Assembly (NCBI GenBank): GCA_022446965.1
Contig: JAKVBV010000002.1
Location: 1-64,000, forward strand
Origin: Phycisphaerales bacterium
GTDB lineage: Bacteria; Planctomycetota; Phycisphaerae; Phycisphaerales; SM1A02
DNA: 64,000 nucleotides
Reading direction: 5' to 3'
The first letter of the stretch is position 1. Every line of letters begins with the position of its first letter. Both the position numbers and the translations under genes were made by a program. Below the pieces are notes generated by a model. The model worked only from the letters and a program-made list of their open reading frames with translations, searched no databases and had not been told where the DNA came from. This document shows positions 27,214 through 36,284 of this stretch, in pieces.

Positions 27214-27888
27214 ATGTTGAACGCACTCATTGGACGAAAGATCGGCATGACTCGGTTCTTCACCGAGTCGGGCGAGAACGTGCCCGTGACGGTGATTCAG
27301 GCTGGCCCGTGTGTTGTCACGCAGGTCAAGACTGAAGACACCGACGGCTACAGCGCCGTGCAACTTGGTTTCGAAGAGGTCAAGGCTCGTCGCAGCACCA
27401 TGCCCGTGATTGGTCATGATCATCGCGCTAACAGCGCACCGCTTGGTGTGCACCGCGAGTTCCGCGTTGACGATGCCGATGTCGAACTCGGTGATCGCCT
27501 TGATGTCTCCGTCTTTGAAGACACCAAGTTTGTGGACGTGGTCGGCACCAGCAAGGGCAAGGGCTTCCAGGGCGGCATGAAGCGCCACAACTTCCGCGGC
27601 CTCGAGGCCTCGCACGGTGTGAAGCGCAAGCATCGCCATCCGGGTTCGATTGGTGGACACAGCTCCAACCTCGGTACCGGTCCCAAGATCAAGAAGGGCA
27701 AGCGAATGGCTGGCCACATGGGACACGAGCGGGTCACCGTTCGGTCGCTCGAAGTGATCAGCATCGATCCCGAAAAGAACCTGATTCTCGTGAAGGGGCC
27801 GGTTCCCGGTCCCGCAGATGGCATCGTGATGGTCCGCGGTGCCGTGCGTCTCTACAAGACCAAGGCGAGGATCGCAAAGGCCGGATGA
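27214..27888 (+). CDS. rplC: 50S ribosomal protein L3
   Basis: Early 23S rRNA-binding protein near the peptidyl-transferase centre. 224 residues: LIGRKIGMTRFF, the extended-loop region KGFQGGMKRHNFRG and GSIGGHSSNLGTGPKIKKGK, and a KRMAGHMGHERVTV end. It is followed by an unusually long 127-nt gap before rplD. Confidence 0.98.
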   Translation: MLNALIGRKIGMTRFFTESGENVPVTVIQAGPCVVTQVKTEDTDGYSAVQLGFEEVKARRSTMPVIGHDHRANSAPLGVHREFRVDDADVELGDRLDVSVFEDTKFVDVVGTSKGKGFQGGMKRHNFRGLEASHGVKRKHRHPGSIGGHSSNLGTGPKIKKGKRMAGHMGHERVTVRSLEVISIDPEKNLILVKGPVPGPADGIVMVRGAVRLYKTKARIAKAG

Positions 27889-28015
27889 CTGCACGGGTGC
27901 TCCCCGTGACAACCAGACGACGCCGAGTCGAGGTGTTGCCGAATTTCGCTGCGAGCGAACGGAACATCAGGCGAAAGCAGGGTCCCGTCGGCGGTGGCCC
28001 ATCAGGTGTACTCCC
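27889..28015 (+). promoter_or_regulatory. 127-nt gap inside the operon with two small hairpins
   Basis: Between rplC and rplD, which are usually adjacent. CACGGG/CCCGTG (27892-27908, 5-nt loop) and TTCGCT/AGCGAA (27945-27959, 3-nt loop) could fold. There is no clear promoter. It may be an attenuator or an L4-responsive leader; that is speculation. Confidence 0.35.
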
Positions 28016-28672
28016 ATGATTGAACTCCCAGTTCTGGACAACTCGGGCAAGAAGGTCGATGCCCTCAGCATTGACGAGGCGCAGCTTGGCGGTGAGGTTC
28101 GCCCCGCACTGCTCAAGCAGGCCTACGTCATGTTCCACGCCAACCGGCGTCAGGGTTCGGCCCGTACCAAGAGCCGCGGCATGGTCGAAGGCTCGACCCG
28201 CAAGCTGTATCGCCAAAAGGGCACGGGCAACGCTCGTGCCGGCACCGTCCGCACGCCCATCCGCAAGGGTGGTGGTGTGACGTTCGCCAAGGATGCCGAT
28301 ACGGGCAAGTGGCGTCAGCGCATGCCGCGCAAGATGCGACGTCTGGCCAATCGCAATGCGTTGCTGGCCAAGCTCGTGGACGGCGAAGTGAAGTGCATCG
28401 ACTCACTCGATCTCGACACCCCGCGCACGAAGGACATGAAGAAGGTGCTTGAGGCCTGTGGCGTGGATCGCACCTGCCTCATCGCCCTTGCGACGGACCA
28501 GCGTGGTGCGGCCCTCAGTGCTCGCAACATCGACAACGTCCGCACGATTCGGATTGACCAGCTCAACGCATTCGAGCTGCTCAACCACCGCTACCTGGTG
28601 GTCGACAAGGCCACGCTGGAGTCCTTCCTGGACGGCAGCGCGTTCAGCACCGATGGAAAGGACGTCGCCTGA
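28016..28672 (+). CDS. rplD: 50S ribosomal protein L4
   Basis: Tunnel-lining protein, and in many bacteria the autoregulator of the S10 operon. 218 residues: SARTKSRGMVEGSTRKLYRQ and KGTGNARAGTVRTPIRKGGG form the loop at the exit tunnel. The globular part ends LLNHRYLVVDKATLE. The start at 28016 is chosen by homology. The stop overlaps the rplW ATG by one base (TGATG). Confidence 0.97.
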   Translation: MIELPVLDNSGKKVDALSIDEAQLGGEVRPALLKQAYVMFHANRRQGSARTKSRGMVEGSTRKLYRQKGTGNARAGTVRTPIRKGGGVTFAKDADTGKWRQRMPRKMRRLANRNALLAKLVDGEVKCIDSLDLDTPRTKDMKKVLEACGVDRTCLIALATDQRGAALSARNIDNVRTIRIDQLNAFELLNHRYLVVDKATLESFLDGSAFSTDGKDVA

Positions 28673-28950
28673 TGCTCGCTACCGAAGTCATTCGCAAGCC
28701 GCTCGTGACCGAGAAGACCGCCTGGGCCTCCTCGGCGTTCAACCGGTACGCCTTCGAGGTGGATTCCCGTGCACGCAAGCCTGATGTGCGTCGTGCAGTG
28801 GAATCGCTCTACGGCGTGCGGGTCGTTGATGTCGCCATTCAGAACCGCAAGGGCCGTATGCGTCGCAATCGCAACGGTACGTGGCAGACCCGCGACGTCA
28901 AGCGAGCCATCGTCAAGGTTCATGCAGAGGATCGAATCGAACTCTTCTGA
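28672..28950 (+). CDS. rplW: 50S ribosomal protein L23
   Basis: Exit-tunnel rim protein that docks trigger factor and SRP. 92 residues: VIRKPLVTEKT, YAFEVDSRARKPDVRRAVE and NRKGRMRRNRNGTWQ. Translationally coupled to rplD by a one-base overlap. Confidence 0.96.
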   Translation: MLATEVIRKPLVTEKTAWASSAFNRYAFEVDSRARKPDVRRAVESLYGVRVVDVAIQNRKGRMRRNRNGTWQTRDVKRAIVKVHAEDRIELF

Positions 28951-28969
28951 GTTCTGAAGGACACACGGC

Positions 28970-29824
28970 ATGCCCATTCGTCAATACAAGCCGACAACGC
29001 CTGGACGCCGCGGCGCATCGGTCAACCTCCACGCCGAGGTGACCAAGAAGACGCCCGAGAAGTCGTTGCTCAAGCCGCTCAAGAAGAACGGTGGCCGCAA
29101 CAATCAAGGCAAGATCACCGTGCAAGGTCGCGGTGGTGGACACAAGCGTCGGTATCGCGTCATCGACTTCCGTCGCACCAAGCTGGATGTGAAGGCCACC
29201 GTCGTCGGGATCGAATACGACCCCAACCGCAGTGCCCATATCGCCCTTCTGCAGTACGAGGATGGCGACAAGCGATACATCCTCGCCCCCAAGGGCCTCG
29301 AGGTTGGTGCCACCATCGTGTCGACCAACGAGGTCGTCGACCCCGTGCCGGGTGTGTGCATGCCGCTGAGCAGCATTCCCACCGGCCAAACGGTGCACAA
29401 CATTGAGTTCGAGCCAGGCAAGGGCGGCAAGCTCTGCCGCAGTGCTGGTTCCGGTGCCCGCCTGACCAACAAGGAAGGCCGTTGGGCCACACTGGTGCTG
29501 CCTTCGGGCGAGATTCGCCAGGTGTCCATCGACTGCCGTGCCACCATCGGTGCCATTGGCAACTCCGACCACGGTTTGGTGAAGTTGGGCAAGGCTGGTC
29601 GCAACCGTTGGCTGGGCCGTCGTCCCAAGACGCGTGGTGTGGCCAAGAACCATAACGATCACCCCCTGGGCGGTGGTGACGGTAAGTCCAAGGGTGGACG
29701 TGAGCCGGCCAGTGCCTCGGGCACCAAGTCCAAGGGCGGTCGTACGCGTCAACGAAACAAGTGGTCCAACGACCGCATTCTCCGTCGTCGCCGCAGCAAG
29801 CGCTACGGCCAACTGAAGCTCTGA
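28970..29824 (+). CDS. rplB: 50S ribosomal protein L2
   Basis: Largest core 23S-binding protein, needed for subunit association and peptidyl transfer. 284 residues: [27 protein letters not shown], the central SH3-like barrel, and the diagnostic [20 protein letters not shown] followed by a basic tail. GAAGGA lies about 10 nt before the ATG. Confidence 0.98.
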   Translation: MPIRQYKPTTPGRRGASVNLHAEVTKKTPEKSLLKPLKKNGGRNNQGKITVQGRGGGHKRRYRVIDFRRTKLDVKATVVGIEYDPNRSAHIALLQYEDGDKRYILAPKGLEVGATIVSTNEVVDPVPGVCMPLSSIPTGQTVHNIEFEPGKGGKLCRSAGSGARLTNKEGRWATLVLPSGEIRQVSIDCRATIGAIGNSDHGLVKLGKAGRNRWLGRRPKTRGVAKNHNDHPLGGGDGKSKGGREPASASGTKSKGGRTRQRNKWSNDRILRRRRSKRYGQLKL

Positions 29825-29842
29825 CCGGGAAGGATCTGACAG

Positions 29843-30124
29843 ATGTCACGCTCACTCAAGAAGGGCCCCTACGTCGACGAGAAGCTGTACCGCAAGGTGA
29901 TGGCGCAGGAAGAGGCCGGCTCACGCAAGCCGATCAAGACCTGGGCTCGATCCTGCACGATCGTGCCCGAATTCGTCGGTCATACGTTCCAGGTGCACAA
30001 CGGTCGTCAGTTCCCCGAGGTCTTCGTGACCGAGGACATGGTCGGGCACAAGCTCGGCGAGTTCTCCATCACGCGGACCTTCCGCGGCCACACGAACAAG
30101 AAGGAGGGCCTCAAGTCGGGCTGA
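29843..30124 (+). CDS. rpsS: 30S ribosomal protein S19
   Basis: Binds 16S rRNA in the 30S head with S13. 93 residues: [56 protein letters not shown] and [21 protein letters not shown] ribosome site. 20 nt before rplV. Confidence 0.98.
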   Translation: MSRSLKKGPYVDEKLYRKVMAQEEAGSRKPIKTWARSCTIVPEFVGHTFQVHNGRQFPEVFVTEDMVGHKLGEFSITRTFRGHTNKKEGLKSG

Positions 30125-30144
30125 TGCCCACGAGGTGATCCACC

Positions 30145-30477
30145 ATGTCCTTTGAAGCTTCACACAAGTTTGCACGCATCTCGGCACGCAAGGCGCGCCT
30201 CGTGGCGGACCTCATTCGAGGCCTCCGCGTGGACGACGCGCTGAACGAGCTCGAGTTCTCGAAGAAGCGTGCCGCCTGGTACCTGAAGGCCGTCCTCAAG
30301 AGCGCCGTGGCGAACGCGGAAGAGCGGGAGGCCGATGTCTCCACGCTGTTCGTGTCACGCACGTGGGTCGATGAAGGCCCGGTCATGAAGCGGTTCCATC
30401 CCAAGGATCGCGGTCGCGCGCATCCCATTCGCAAGCCAAGCAGCCACCTGCACGTGGTGCTCGAGGAGAAGGGCTGA
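30145..30477 (+). CDS. rplV: 50S ribosomal protein L22
   Basis: Exit-tunnel constriction protein. 110 residues: ASHKFARISARKARLVADLI, AAWYLKAVLKSAVANAEE, and the beta-hairpin loop region KRFHPKDRGRAHPIRKPSSH. A 4-nt gap separates it from rpsC. Confidence 0.97.
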   Translation: MSFEASHKFARISARKARLVADLIRGLRVDDALNELEFSKKRAAWYLKAVLKSAVANAEEREADVSTLFVSRTWVDEGPVMKRFHPKDRGRAHPIRKPSSHLHVVLEEKG

Positions 30478-30481
30478 ACTT

Positions 30482-31186
30482 ATGGGTCAGAAAGTCCATC
30501 CATTCGGCTTCCGTGTCGGCGTCACCGAGGCGCACAAGTCTCGCTGGTACGCCCCCAAAGCCCTCTTCGCCGAGTTGCTCGTCGAGGATTACCGCATTCG
30601 CCAGTACGTGGATAAGCGGCTCAACCGCACGCCCCCGTTCGCGGCCGTTGCTGACATCCACATCGAGCGTACGCGTGAAGAGCTCACGGTGATCGTGAAG
30701 ACCGCCCGTCCGGGCCTGGTCATCGGTCCCAAGGGCACGGAGATCGAGAAGCTCACCAACGACCTGCAGGCCCTCACCGGTCGAAAGGTTGCCGTGCAGA
30801 TCCTCGAGATTCGCAGTCCTGACACGTGTGCCGTGCTCGTGGGCGAGTCGATCGCCGAGCAGATGAAGAAGCGTGGCAACTTCCGCCGCATGCTCAAGCA
30901 GCGTTGCGAAGCCGCCATGCAGGCAGGTGCCAAGGGCATCCGCATTCAGGTGTCCGGCCGTCTGGGCGGCGCCGAAATGTCGCGGAAGTTCGTCACCCGT
31001 GAGGGTTCGATTCCGCTGTCCACGCTGCAGGCGAACGTTGACTACGCCTGTGTCGAGAGCAACACGACCTACGGCGTCATTGGCGTCAAGGTCTGGATCT
31101 ACAAGGGCATGTACACCGATGCCGACGAGGATCCGGCAACCACGCGAGCAGCTGGTGGTCGGGCCCGTGCGCGAGGACGCCGTTGA
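30482..31186 (+). CDS. rpsC: 30S ribosomal protein S3
   Basis: mRNA entry-channel protein with helicase-like activity. 234 residues: MGQKVHPFGFRVGV, the KH domain LVIGPKGTEIEKLT, and the C-terminal RMLKQRCEAAMQAGAKGIR and SGRLGGAEMSRK. An Arg/Ala-rich tail closes the protein (TTRAAGGRARARGRR). Confidence 0.98.
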   Translation: MGQKVHPFGFRVGVTEAHKSRWYAPKALFAELLVEDYRIRQYVDKRLNRTPPFAAVADIHIERTREELTVIVKTARPGLVIGPKGTEIEKLTNDLQALTGRKVAVQILEIRSPDTCAVLVGESIAEQMKKRGNFRRMLKQRCEAAMQAGAKGIRIQVSGRLGGAEMSRKFVTREGSIPLSTLQANVDYACVESNTTYGVIGVKVWIYKGMYTDADEDPATTRAAGGRARARGRR

Positions 31187-31212
31187 GTCGCGTCGCGACA
31201 GGAGACTGATCG

Positions 31213-31632
31213 ATGCCCCGTATGCCTAAACGAGTCAAGTTCCGCAAGCAGATGCGTGGTCGCCTTCGCGAACGCGCAACGCGCGGGAACTACGTGGCCT
31301 TCGGCGATTACGGCCTGCAGGCGCTTGAACCACATTGGATCAGCGCCCGTCAGATCGAAGCCGGCCGTATTGCGGCGCAGCACTTCCTGCGTCGTGAAGG
31401 CAAGGTCACCATTCGCATCTTCCCCGACAAGCCCATCTCCAAGAAGCCCTTGGAAACACGAATGGGTAAGGGCAAGGCTGACGTGGACTACTGGGCAGCA
31501 CGCGTGCGTGCCGGCACGGTCTTGTTCGAAATCTCCGGCGTGCCGGAGGATCTGGCCCGCGAGGCGATGGCACGTATCGCCCGCAAGATGCCCATCCGCT
31601 GCCGTTTCGTCGGCAAGAGGCTTTCGGTCTGA
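31213..31632 (+). CDS. rplP: 50S ribosomal protein L16
   Basis: Helps position tRNA at the A site. 139 residues: [60 protein letters not shown] and [19 protein letters not shown] are all canonical. Confidence 0.98.
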   Translation: MPRMPKRVKFRKQMRGRLRERATRGNYVAFGDYGLQALEPHWISARQIEAGRIAAQHFLRREGKVTIRIFPDKPISKKPLETRMGKGKADVDYWAARVRAGTVLFEISGVPEDLAREAMARIARKMPIRCRFVGKRLSV

Positions 31633-31652
31633 GACCGATTGGAGATCCGACA

Positions 31653-31856
31653 ATGGACATGCGAGAGATCAGAAAGCTGGGCACGGACGAGATCGACATC
31701 GAAGTCGGTCGACTGCGCCGTCGCCTGTTCGATCTTCGTTCCCAGCAGGTGACGGAGAAGATTCAGCAAACCACGCAGTTCGGTGAGGCCAAGAAGACCA
31801 TCGCCCGACTGTTGACCGAGAAGCGAGCCCGTGAGATGGCCGCTGCGGCGGAATGA
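31653..31856 (+). CDS. rpmC: 50S ribosomal protein L29
   Basis: Small two-helix protein at the tunnel exit. 67 residues, MDMREIRKLGTDEIDIEVGR with RRRLFDLRSQQVTEKIQQT. Canonical place between rplP and rpsQ. Confidence 0.93.
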   Translation: MDMREIRKLGTDEIDIEVGRLRRRLFDLRSQQVTEKIQQTTQFGEAKKTIARLLTEKRAREMAAAAE

Positions 31857-31871
31857 TTCGGAGTTGATGAC

Positions 31872-32150
31872 GTGGCGCATCTGAAAGATATCGTGATCCC
31901 CGACGCTTCACCGCGAAAGACCGGTGTGGTGACCTCCGACAAGCGCGACAAGTCGTGCAAGGTGGAGATCAACTACCTGGTGAAGCATGACAAGTACGGC
32001 AAGTACGTTCGTCGCCGCACGGTTCTGCACGTGCATGACGAAGAGAACGCCGCCCGCCTTGGTGACACCGTCGAGGTGGCCGAGTGCCGTCCCATTTCCA
32101 AGACGAAGTCCTGGGTGCTCACCCGGGTCGTCGAGAAGGCCAACGACTGA
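31872..32150 (+). CDS. rpsQ: 30S ribosomal protein S17
   Basis: OB-fold 16S-binding protein. 92 residues with GTG start: [40 protein letters not shown] and [19 protein letters not shown]. Canonical position. Confidence 0.96.
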   Translation: MAHLKDIVIPDASPRKTGVVTSDKRDKSCKVEINYLVKHDKYGKYVRRRTVLHVHDEENAARLGDTVEVAECRPISKTKSWVLTRVVEKAND

Positions 32151-32175
32151 GCCGGTTGATCCGGAGAGTGATCCC

Positions 32176-32559
32176 ATGATCCAGAAGGAATCAAGACTCG
32201 AGGTCGCGGATAACAGCGGCGCCAAGACCGTTCAGGTCATCGGCGTGGTTGGTGGCTCCACGGCCCGTGCCCGCAAGACGCGACGTACCGCCGGTATCGG
32301 CGACACCATCGTGTGTTCGGTCAAGAAGGCACTTCCGAACTCGGCCGTCAAGCCTGGTGACATCGTGCGTGCCGTCATCGTTCGCACGAAGTACCCCACG
32401 CGTCGCAGTGACGGTTCGTACGTGCGTTTCGATTCGAACGCCTGCGTGCTGTTGAAGGAAGGCAACCCCCAGGGCACCCGCATCTTTGGCGCGGTCGCCC
32501 GTGAACTGCGCGAGCGCAACTACATGAAGATCGTGTCGCTCGCATCGGAGGTGATCTGA
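32176..32559 (+). CDS. rplN: 50S ribosomal protein L14
   Basis: Intersubunit-face protein. 127 residues, a few longer than the usual 122: [60 protein letters not shown] and [20 protein letters not shown]. The start at 32176 is by homology. The stop overlaps the rplX ATG by one base. Confidence 0.98.
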   Translation: MIQKESRLEVADNSGAKTVQVIGVVGGSTARARKTRRTAGIGDTIVCSVKKALPNSAVKPGDIVRAVIVRTKYPTRRSDGSYVRFDSNACVLLKEGNPQGTRIFGAVARELRERNYMKIVSLASEVI

Positions 32560-32891
32560 TGGCCAGTCACGTACGCAAGGGTGACACGGTGATCGTGACC
32601 GCGGGCAATGACCGCGGCATCATTGGTGAAGTGCTTCGCGTGATCCCCAAGGACGATCGCGTCGTGGTGCAGGGTGTCAACATCCGCACCAAGCACGTCA
32701 AGCCCACGCAGCAGAACCCGCAGGGTGGCCTGCTCCGTCAGGAGATGCCCATCCACATCAGCAACGTCAGCCCCGCCGTGGATGGCAAGGCGACCCGTGT
32801 CCGCTTCGAAACGAAGAAGGACGGGTCCAAGGTCCGCGTCGCGGTGCGCAATGGTGAGGAGCTCGGCGTCGTCCGCGGACCCCGCGGTTGA
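32559..32891 (+). CDS. rplX: 50S ribosomal protein L24
   Basis: Assembly initiator with a KOW motif (VRKGDTVIVTAGNDRGIIGE). 110 residues, with the typical RVVVQGVNIRTKHVKPTQQN and GLLRQEMPIHISNV. Coupled to rplN by a one-base overlap. Confidence 0.97.
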   Translation: MASHVRKGDTVIVTAGNDRGIIGEVLRVIPKDDRVVVQGVNIRTKHVKPTQQNPQGGLLRQEMPIHISNVSPAVDGKATRVRFETKKDGSKVRVAVRNGEELGVVRGPRG

Positions 32892-32913
32892 GTGACGTCA
32901 AAGGAACAGCGCC

Positions 32914-33501
32914 ATGGTGACTCAAACCAAATCCCGACTCGAGCAGCGTTACACCGAAGAGGTACTGCCCAAGCTCCGTGAGGAGTTCGGGCTGACCAAC
33001 GTGAACACCTGCCCTCGCGTCAGCAAGATCATCATCAATGTCGGTGTGGGCCGCTTCCTGGAGAATCAGAAGCTCAAGCCAGATATCCGCGACACGGTGA
33101 TCGACACCCTCACCACCATCTCCGGCCAGAAGCCCATTCAGATTCTGGCCAAGAAGTCGGTGGCGAACTTCAAGGTGCGTGAAGGCGCTCCGTCCGCCTT
33201 CATGGTCACGCTTCGCCGTGATCGCATGTGGCACTTCCTCGATCGCCTGATGAACCTGGCGATGCCTCGTATCAAGGACTTCCGTGGCGTGAAGCGCACC
33301 GCATTCGATGGTGCCGGCAACTACGCCATGGGCCTGAACGAGCAGGCCGTGTGGCCCGAGATCAACATGGCCGCAGTGTCGTTCAACCACGGCATGAACA
33401 TCAACATCTGCTTTGAGCAGTCCAACCCCGAAATGAGCCTCTTCGCGCTCAAGGAACTCGGCATGCCCTTCGCCCGCGAGGACGAAGGCGCCCGTCGCTG
33501 A
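32914..33501 (+). CDS. rplE: 50S ribosomal protein L5
   Basis: 5S rRNA-binding protein of the central protuberance. 195 residues: [74 protein letters not shown] and the long [12 protein letters not shown] region. It is slightly longer than E. coli L5 because of its C-terminal end. Confidence 0.98.
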   Translation: MVTQTKSRLEQRYTEEVLPKLREEFGLTNVNTCPRVSKIIINVGVGRFLENQKLKPDIRDTVIDTLTTISGQKPIQILAKKSVANFKVREGAPSAFMVTLRRDRMWHFLDRLMNLAMPRIKDFRGVKRTAFDGAGNYAMGLNEQAVWPEINMAAVSFNHGMNINICFEQSNPEMSLFALKELGMPFAREDEGARR

Positions 33502-33514
33502 AAAGGAAGTCCCG

Positions 33515-33700
33515 ATGGCCAGCAAGCGAGTCTTTGCACGAATGAAGCGGGAGCCCAAGTTCTCCACGCGCAAGAAGAACCGATGCCAGCTCACCGGCCG
33601 TGGCCGTGGCGTCTATCGCAAGTTCGGCATCAGCCGCATCATGCTTCGCGAGCTCGCGCTCGAAGGCAAGATCCCCGGCATGCGGAAGGCCAGTTGGTGA
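33515..33700 (+). CDS. rpsN: 30S ribosomal protein S14, short type without the zinc knuckle
   Basis: 61 residues, the length of the zinc-type S14: [18 protein letters not shown] and [20 protein letters not shown]. Of the four Cys in the canonical C-x2-C...C-x2-C site only C24 remains; the others read Thr, Ile and Met. It is therefore a zinc-free variant on the short scaffold. Canonical place between rplE and rpsH. Confidence 0.93.
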   Translation: MASKRVFARMKREPKFSTRKKNRCQLTGRGRGVYRKFGISRIMLRELALEGKIPGMRKASW

Positions 33701-33730
33701 ATCGAGGGCGAGTTCGCCCGGAGTAAGACC

Positions 33731-34129
33731 ATGTCTCAGCAAGACCTCACATCCGACATGCTCACGCGAATCCGCAACGCGGTTCGCAACCACGCCGAAG
33801 ACGTGCTGTGCCTCGACAACCGCCTCAATCGCGGCGTTGCCGAAGTCCTCAAGACCGAGGGGTACATCAACGACTTCGATGTCGAGGCCACAGGCAACAA
33901 GTCTTCACTGCGTGTGAAGCTCAAGTACGGCCCGCACGGTGAGCAGATCATTCGTTCGATCAAGCGTGTTTCCAAGCCCGGCTGCCGCGTCTACGCGACG
34001 GCCTCAGATGTCCCCCGCCCGTTGCAGGGTCTGGGTACGGCGATCGTGTCCACCAGCAAGGGTGTCATGAGCGGACGCCAGGCCCGCGCCGAGCACATCG
34101 GTGGCGAAATCGTGGCCACGGTCCACTGA
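33731..34129 (+). CDS. rpsH: 30S ribosomal protein S8
   Basis: Central-domain 16S-binding protein, and in many bacteria the spc operon regulator. 132 residues: SDMLTRIRNAVRNHAEDV, VLKTEGYINDF, SKPGCRVYATASDVPRPLQG and GTAIVSTSKGVMSGRQAR. Confidence 0.97.
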   Translation: MSQQDLTSDMLTRIRNAVRNHAEDVLCLDNRLNRGVAEVLKTEGYINDFDVEATGNKSSLRVKLKYGPHGEQIIRSIKRVSKPGCRVYATASDVPRPLQGLGTAIVSTSKGVMSGRQARAEHIGGEIVATVH

Positions 34130-34139
34130 GGAGTTCGAG

Positions 34140-34691
34140 ATGTCTCGTATTGGAAAGACCCCGATCAAGGTTCCCGGCTCCGTCACGGTCAACGTGAACG
34201 CGGGCGCGCGTCGTATCGACGTGAAGGGTCCCAAGGGCGACCTGTCGTACGACTGGCACCAGACGGTGAATGTCGTCCACGAGGGCGACACCATCACTGC
34301 CTCGATCAACGAGGATCACGCCGACGACCGTACGGCCAAGGCCCACTGGGGCACCGTGCGCAGCCGCATCAACAACATGGTGATCGGTGTGACCGAAGGC
34401 TTCACCAAGAAGCTGCAGATCATCGGTGTGGGTTGGAACGCCAAGCCCATGGGCAAGAACCTGCAGTTGAACATCGGCTTCTGCCACCCCGTCGACCTCA
34501 CCCCGCCCGCGGGTGTTGAGTTCGCCATCGACAACAACCGCATCACGATCACGGGCCCGGACAAGCACCTCGTCGGTCAGTTCGCCGCCAACGTGCGATC
34601 GAAGCGGCTGCCTGAGCCGTACAACGGCAAGGGCATCATGTACGACGGTGAAGAAATCATCCGCAAGCAGGGCAAGGCCTTCGGCGCCTGA
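34140..34691 (+). CDS. rplF: 50S ribosomal protein L6
   Basis: Binds near the sarcin-ricin loop. 183 residues: [33 protein letters not shown], the second domain [20 protein letters not shown] and [20 protein letters not shown] with [14 protein letters not shown]. The start at 34140 is by homology. Confidence 0.97.
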   Translation: MSRIGKTPIKVPGSVTVNVNAGARRIDVKGPKGDLSYDWHQTVNVVHEGDTITASINEDHADDRTAKAHWGTVRSRINNMVIGVTEGFTKKLQIIGVGWNAKPMGKNLQLNIGFCHPVDLTPPAGVEFAIDNNRITITGPDKHLVGQFAANVRSKRLPEPYNGKGIMYDGEEIIRKQGKAFGA

Positions 34692-34705
34692 TCTGGAGCA
34701 GACTC

Positions 34706-35068
34706 ATGAACCGCGTTCTCTCACGCAAATCTCGACGCCTTCGCCGCAAGAAGGGCATCCGCAATGGGCTGCTCGGCGGTCCCGATCGCCCGCGGCTGAC
34801 GGTGTTCCGTTCAAGCAAGCACATCTACGCCCAGATCATCGACGATCTGACCGGCCGCACGCTGTTGTCCGCCTCCACCACCGAGAAGGAAAGCAGTGGC
34901 AGCACCGGTGGCAACGTCGCTGCTGCCGCCACGGTCGGCACGCGTCTGGCCGAGCGAGCCTCCAAGGCTGGTGTGAAGAAGGTCGTCTTCGACCGCAATG
35001 GTTTCCGTTTCCATGGCCGCGTGAAGTCGCTGGCCGATGCCGCCCGTGAGGGCGGATTGGAGTTCTGA
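34706..35068 (+). CDS. rplR: 50S ribosomal protein L18
   Basis: 5S rRNA-binding protein. 120 residues: [40 protein letters not shown], and [20 protein letters not shown] with [10 protein letters not shown] Gly/Ser-rich insertion ([15 protein letters not shown]) is usual in this group. The rpsE ATG follows after 4 nt. Confidence 0.96.
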   Translation: MNRVLSRKSRRLRRKKGIRNGLLGGPDRPRLTVFRSSKHIYAQIIDDLTGRTLLSASTTEKESSGSTGGNVAAAATVGTRLAERASKAGVKKVVFDRNGFRFHGRVKSLADAAREGGLEF

Positions 35069-35072
35069 CCCA

Positions 35073-35642
35073 ATGGCTGAGTACATCGACGAATCAGGCG
35101 GCATCGAATCCACCACGGTGGGCGTGTTCCGCACAGCCGCAACGGTCAAGGGTGGCCGACGGTTCTCCTTCTCCTCCCTCGTCGTCGTGGGTGACCGCAA
35201 TGGTCGCGTCGGCGCCGGGTATGGCAAGGCCAACCAGGTGCCCAACGCCATCGAGAAGGCCCAGAAGTCCGCACGTCGCGCCATGAAGGTGTATCCCATG
35301 CAGGGCCGCACGATCACGCACGAAGTCGAAGGCCGATTTGGTGCTTCCCGTGTGCGTCTCATTCCCGCCTCGCCCGGTACCGGTGTCATCGCTGGCGCCG
35401 CGGTCCGCAGTGTGCTGGAAATGATGGGTCTGCAGGACTGCCTGACCAAGTCATTCGGATCGAACAACCCCAAGAACCTCGTGAAGGCCGTCATCGACGG
35501 GCTCTCCCAGCTTCGCAGCAAGGAAGAAGTCCAGGCCCTGCGTGGGTTGGACGTGGGCCAGACCGATGTCGAAGCCATGGTAGGCGCCGGCGCTGCTGCC
35601 GCACCCACGGAAGAAGCTGTCACCGAGGACGCGTCGGCCTGA
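35073..35642 (+). CDS. rpsE: 30S ribosomal protein S5
   Basis: Decoding-fidelity protein. 189 residues: VVVGDRNGRVGAGYGKANQV, RVRLIPASPGTGVIAGAAVR and SNNPKNLVKAVIDGLSQL. An Ala/Glu-rich acidic tail (AAAAPTEEAVTEDASA) extends past the normal C-terminus; similar tails occur on L15 and L17 here. The start at 35073 is by homology. rplO follows directly; the rpmD (L30) gene usually found between them is absent. Confidence 0.97.
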   Translation: MAEYIDESGGIESTTVGVFRTAATVKGGRRFSFSSLVVVGDRNGRVGAGYGKANQVPNAIEKAQKSARRAMKVYPMQGRTITHEVEGRFGASRVRLIPASPGTGVIAGAAVRSVLEMMGLQDCLTKSFGSNNPKNLVKAVIDGLSQLRSKEEVQALRGLDVGQTDVEAMVGAGAAAAPTEEAVTEDASA

Positions 35643-35673
35643 TCAGGCCACAGTCGTTGAAGGATCAATCGCC

Positions 35674-36261
35674 ATGATGATTCATGAAATCACCTGCACG
35701 GTCGGCCGCTTCAAGTCGCGCAAGCGCGTCGGTCGCGGACCTGGCTCGGGCAACGGCAAGACCTCTGGTCGCGGGCACAAGGGTGCCGGCTCTCGCAGTG
35801 GTCACCGCCATCGCGCCTACTACGAAGGTGGCCAGATGACGTGGACGCGTCGTCTGCCTAAGCGTGGGTTCACCAACGCGCCCTTCAAGACCCGCTTCCA
35901 CGTGGTCAACCTGCGTGACCTCGAAGCACGGTTCGACGCTGGCGCCACGATCGACGTGGCTGCCCTCGCCGAAGCGGGCCTCGTGCGGAACACCAAGCTG
36001 CCCCTCAAGGTGCTCGGTGAAGGCACGGTCACCAAGAAGTACACCGTGACTGCGGCGAAGTTCTCCAAGTCGGCCAAGGCCGCCATCGAAGCCGCTGGCG
36101 GCACGGTGGAGGAGAAGCCCCTCACCAAGTGGATGCGTGACCGCACCAAGCCCACCAAGAAGCAGCTGCGTGCTGCCGAAGGTGGCGCTGCTGCTGTCGA
36201 AGCACCGGCTGCGGCCGCCGAACCGCCTGCCGAGGCAACTGAGGAAACCACCGAGGACTGA
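35674..36261 (+). CDS. rplO: 50S ribosomal protein L15
   Basis: Late-assembly protein. 195 residues against about 145 in E. coli: KRVGRGPGSGNGKTSGRGHK, GGQMTWTRRLPKRGFTN and VVNLRDLEARFDAGATIDVA. The extra length is a basic stretch followed by a 30-residue Ala/Glu tail (VEAPAAAAEPPAEATEETTE). Two ATG codons at 35674 and 35677 are both possible starts. Confidence 0.96.
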   Translation: MMIHEITCTVGRFKSRKRVGRGPGSGNGKTSGRGHKGAGSRSGHRHRAYYEGGQMTWTRRLPKRGFTNAPFKTRFHVVNLRDLEARFDAGATIDVAALAEAGLVRNTKLPLKVLGEGTVTKKYTVTAAKFSKSAKAAIEAAGGTVEEKPLTKWMRDRTKPTKKQLRAAEGGAAAVEAPAAAAEPPAEATEETTED

Positions 36262-36284
36262 GGTTCACGCCTCACTGCGTCGCC

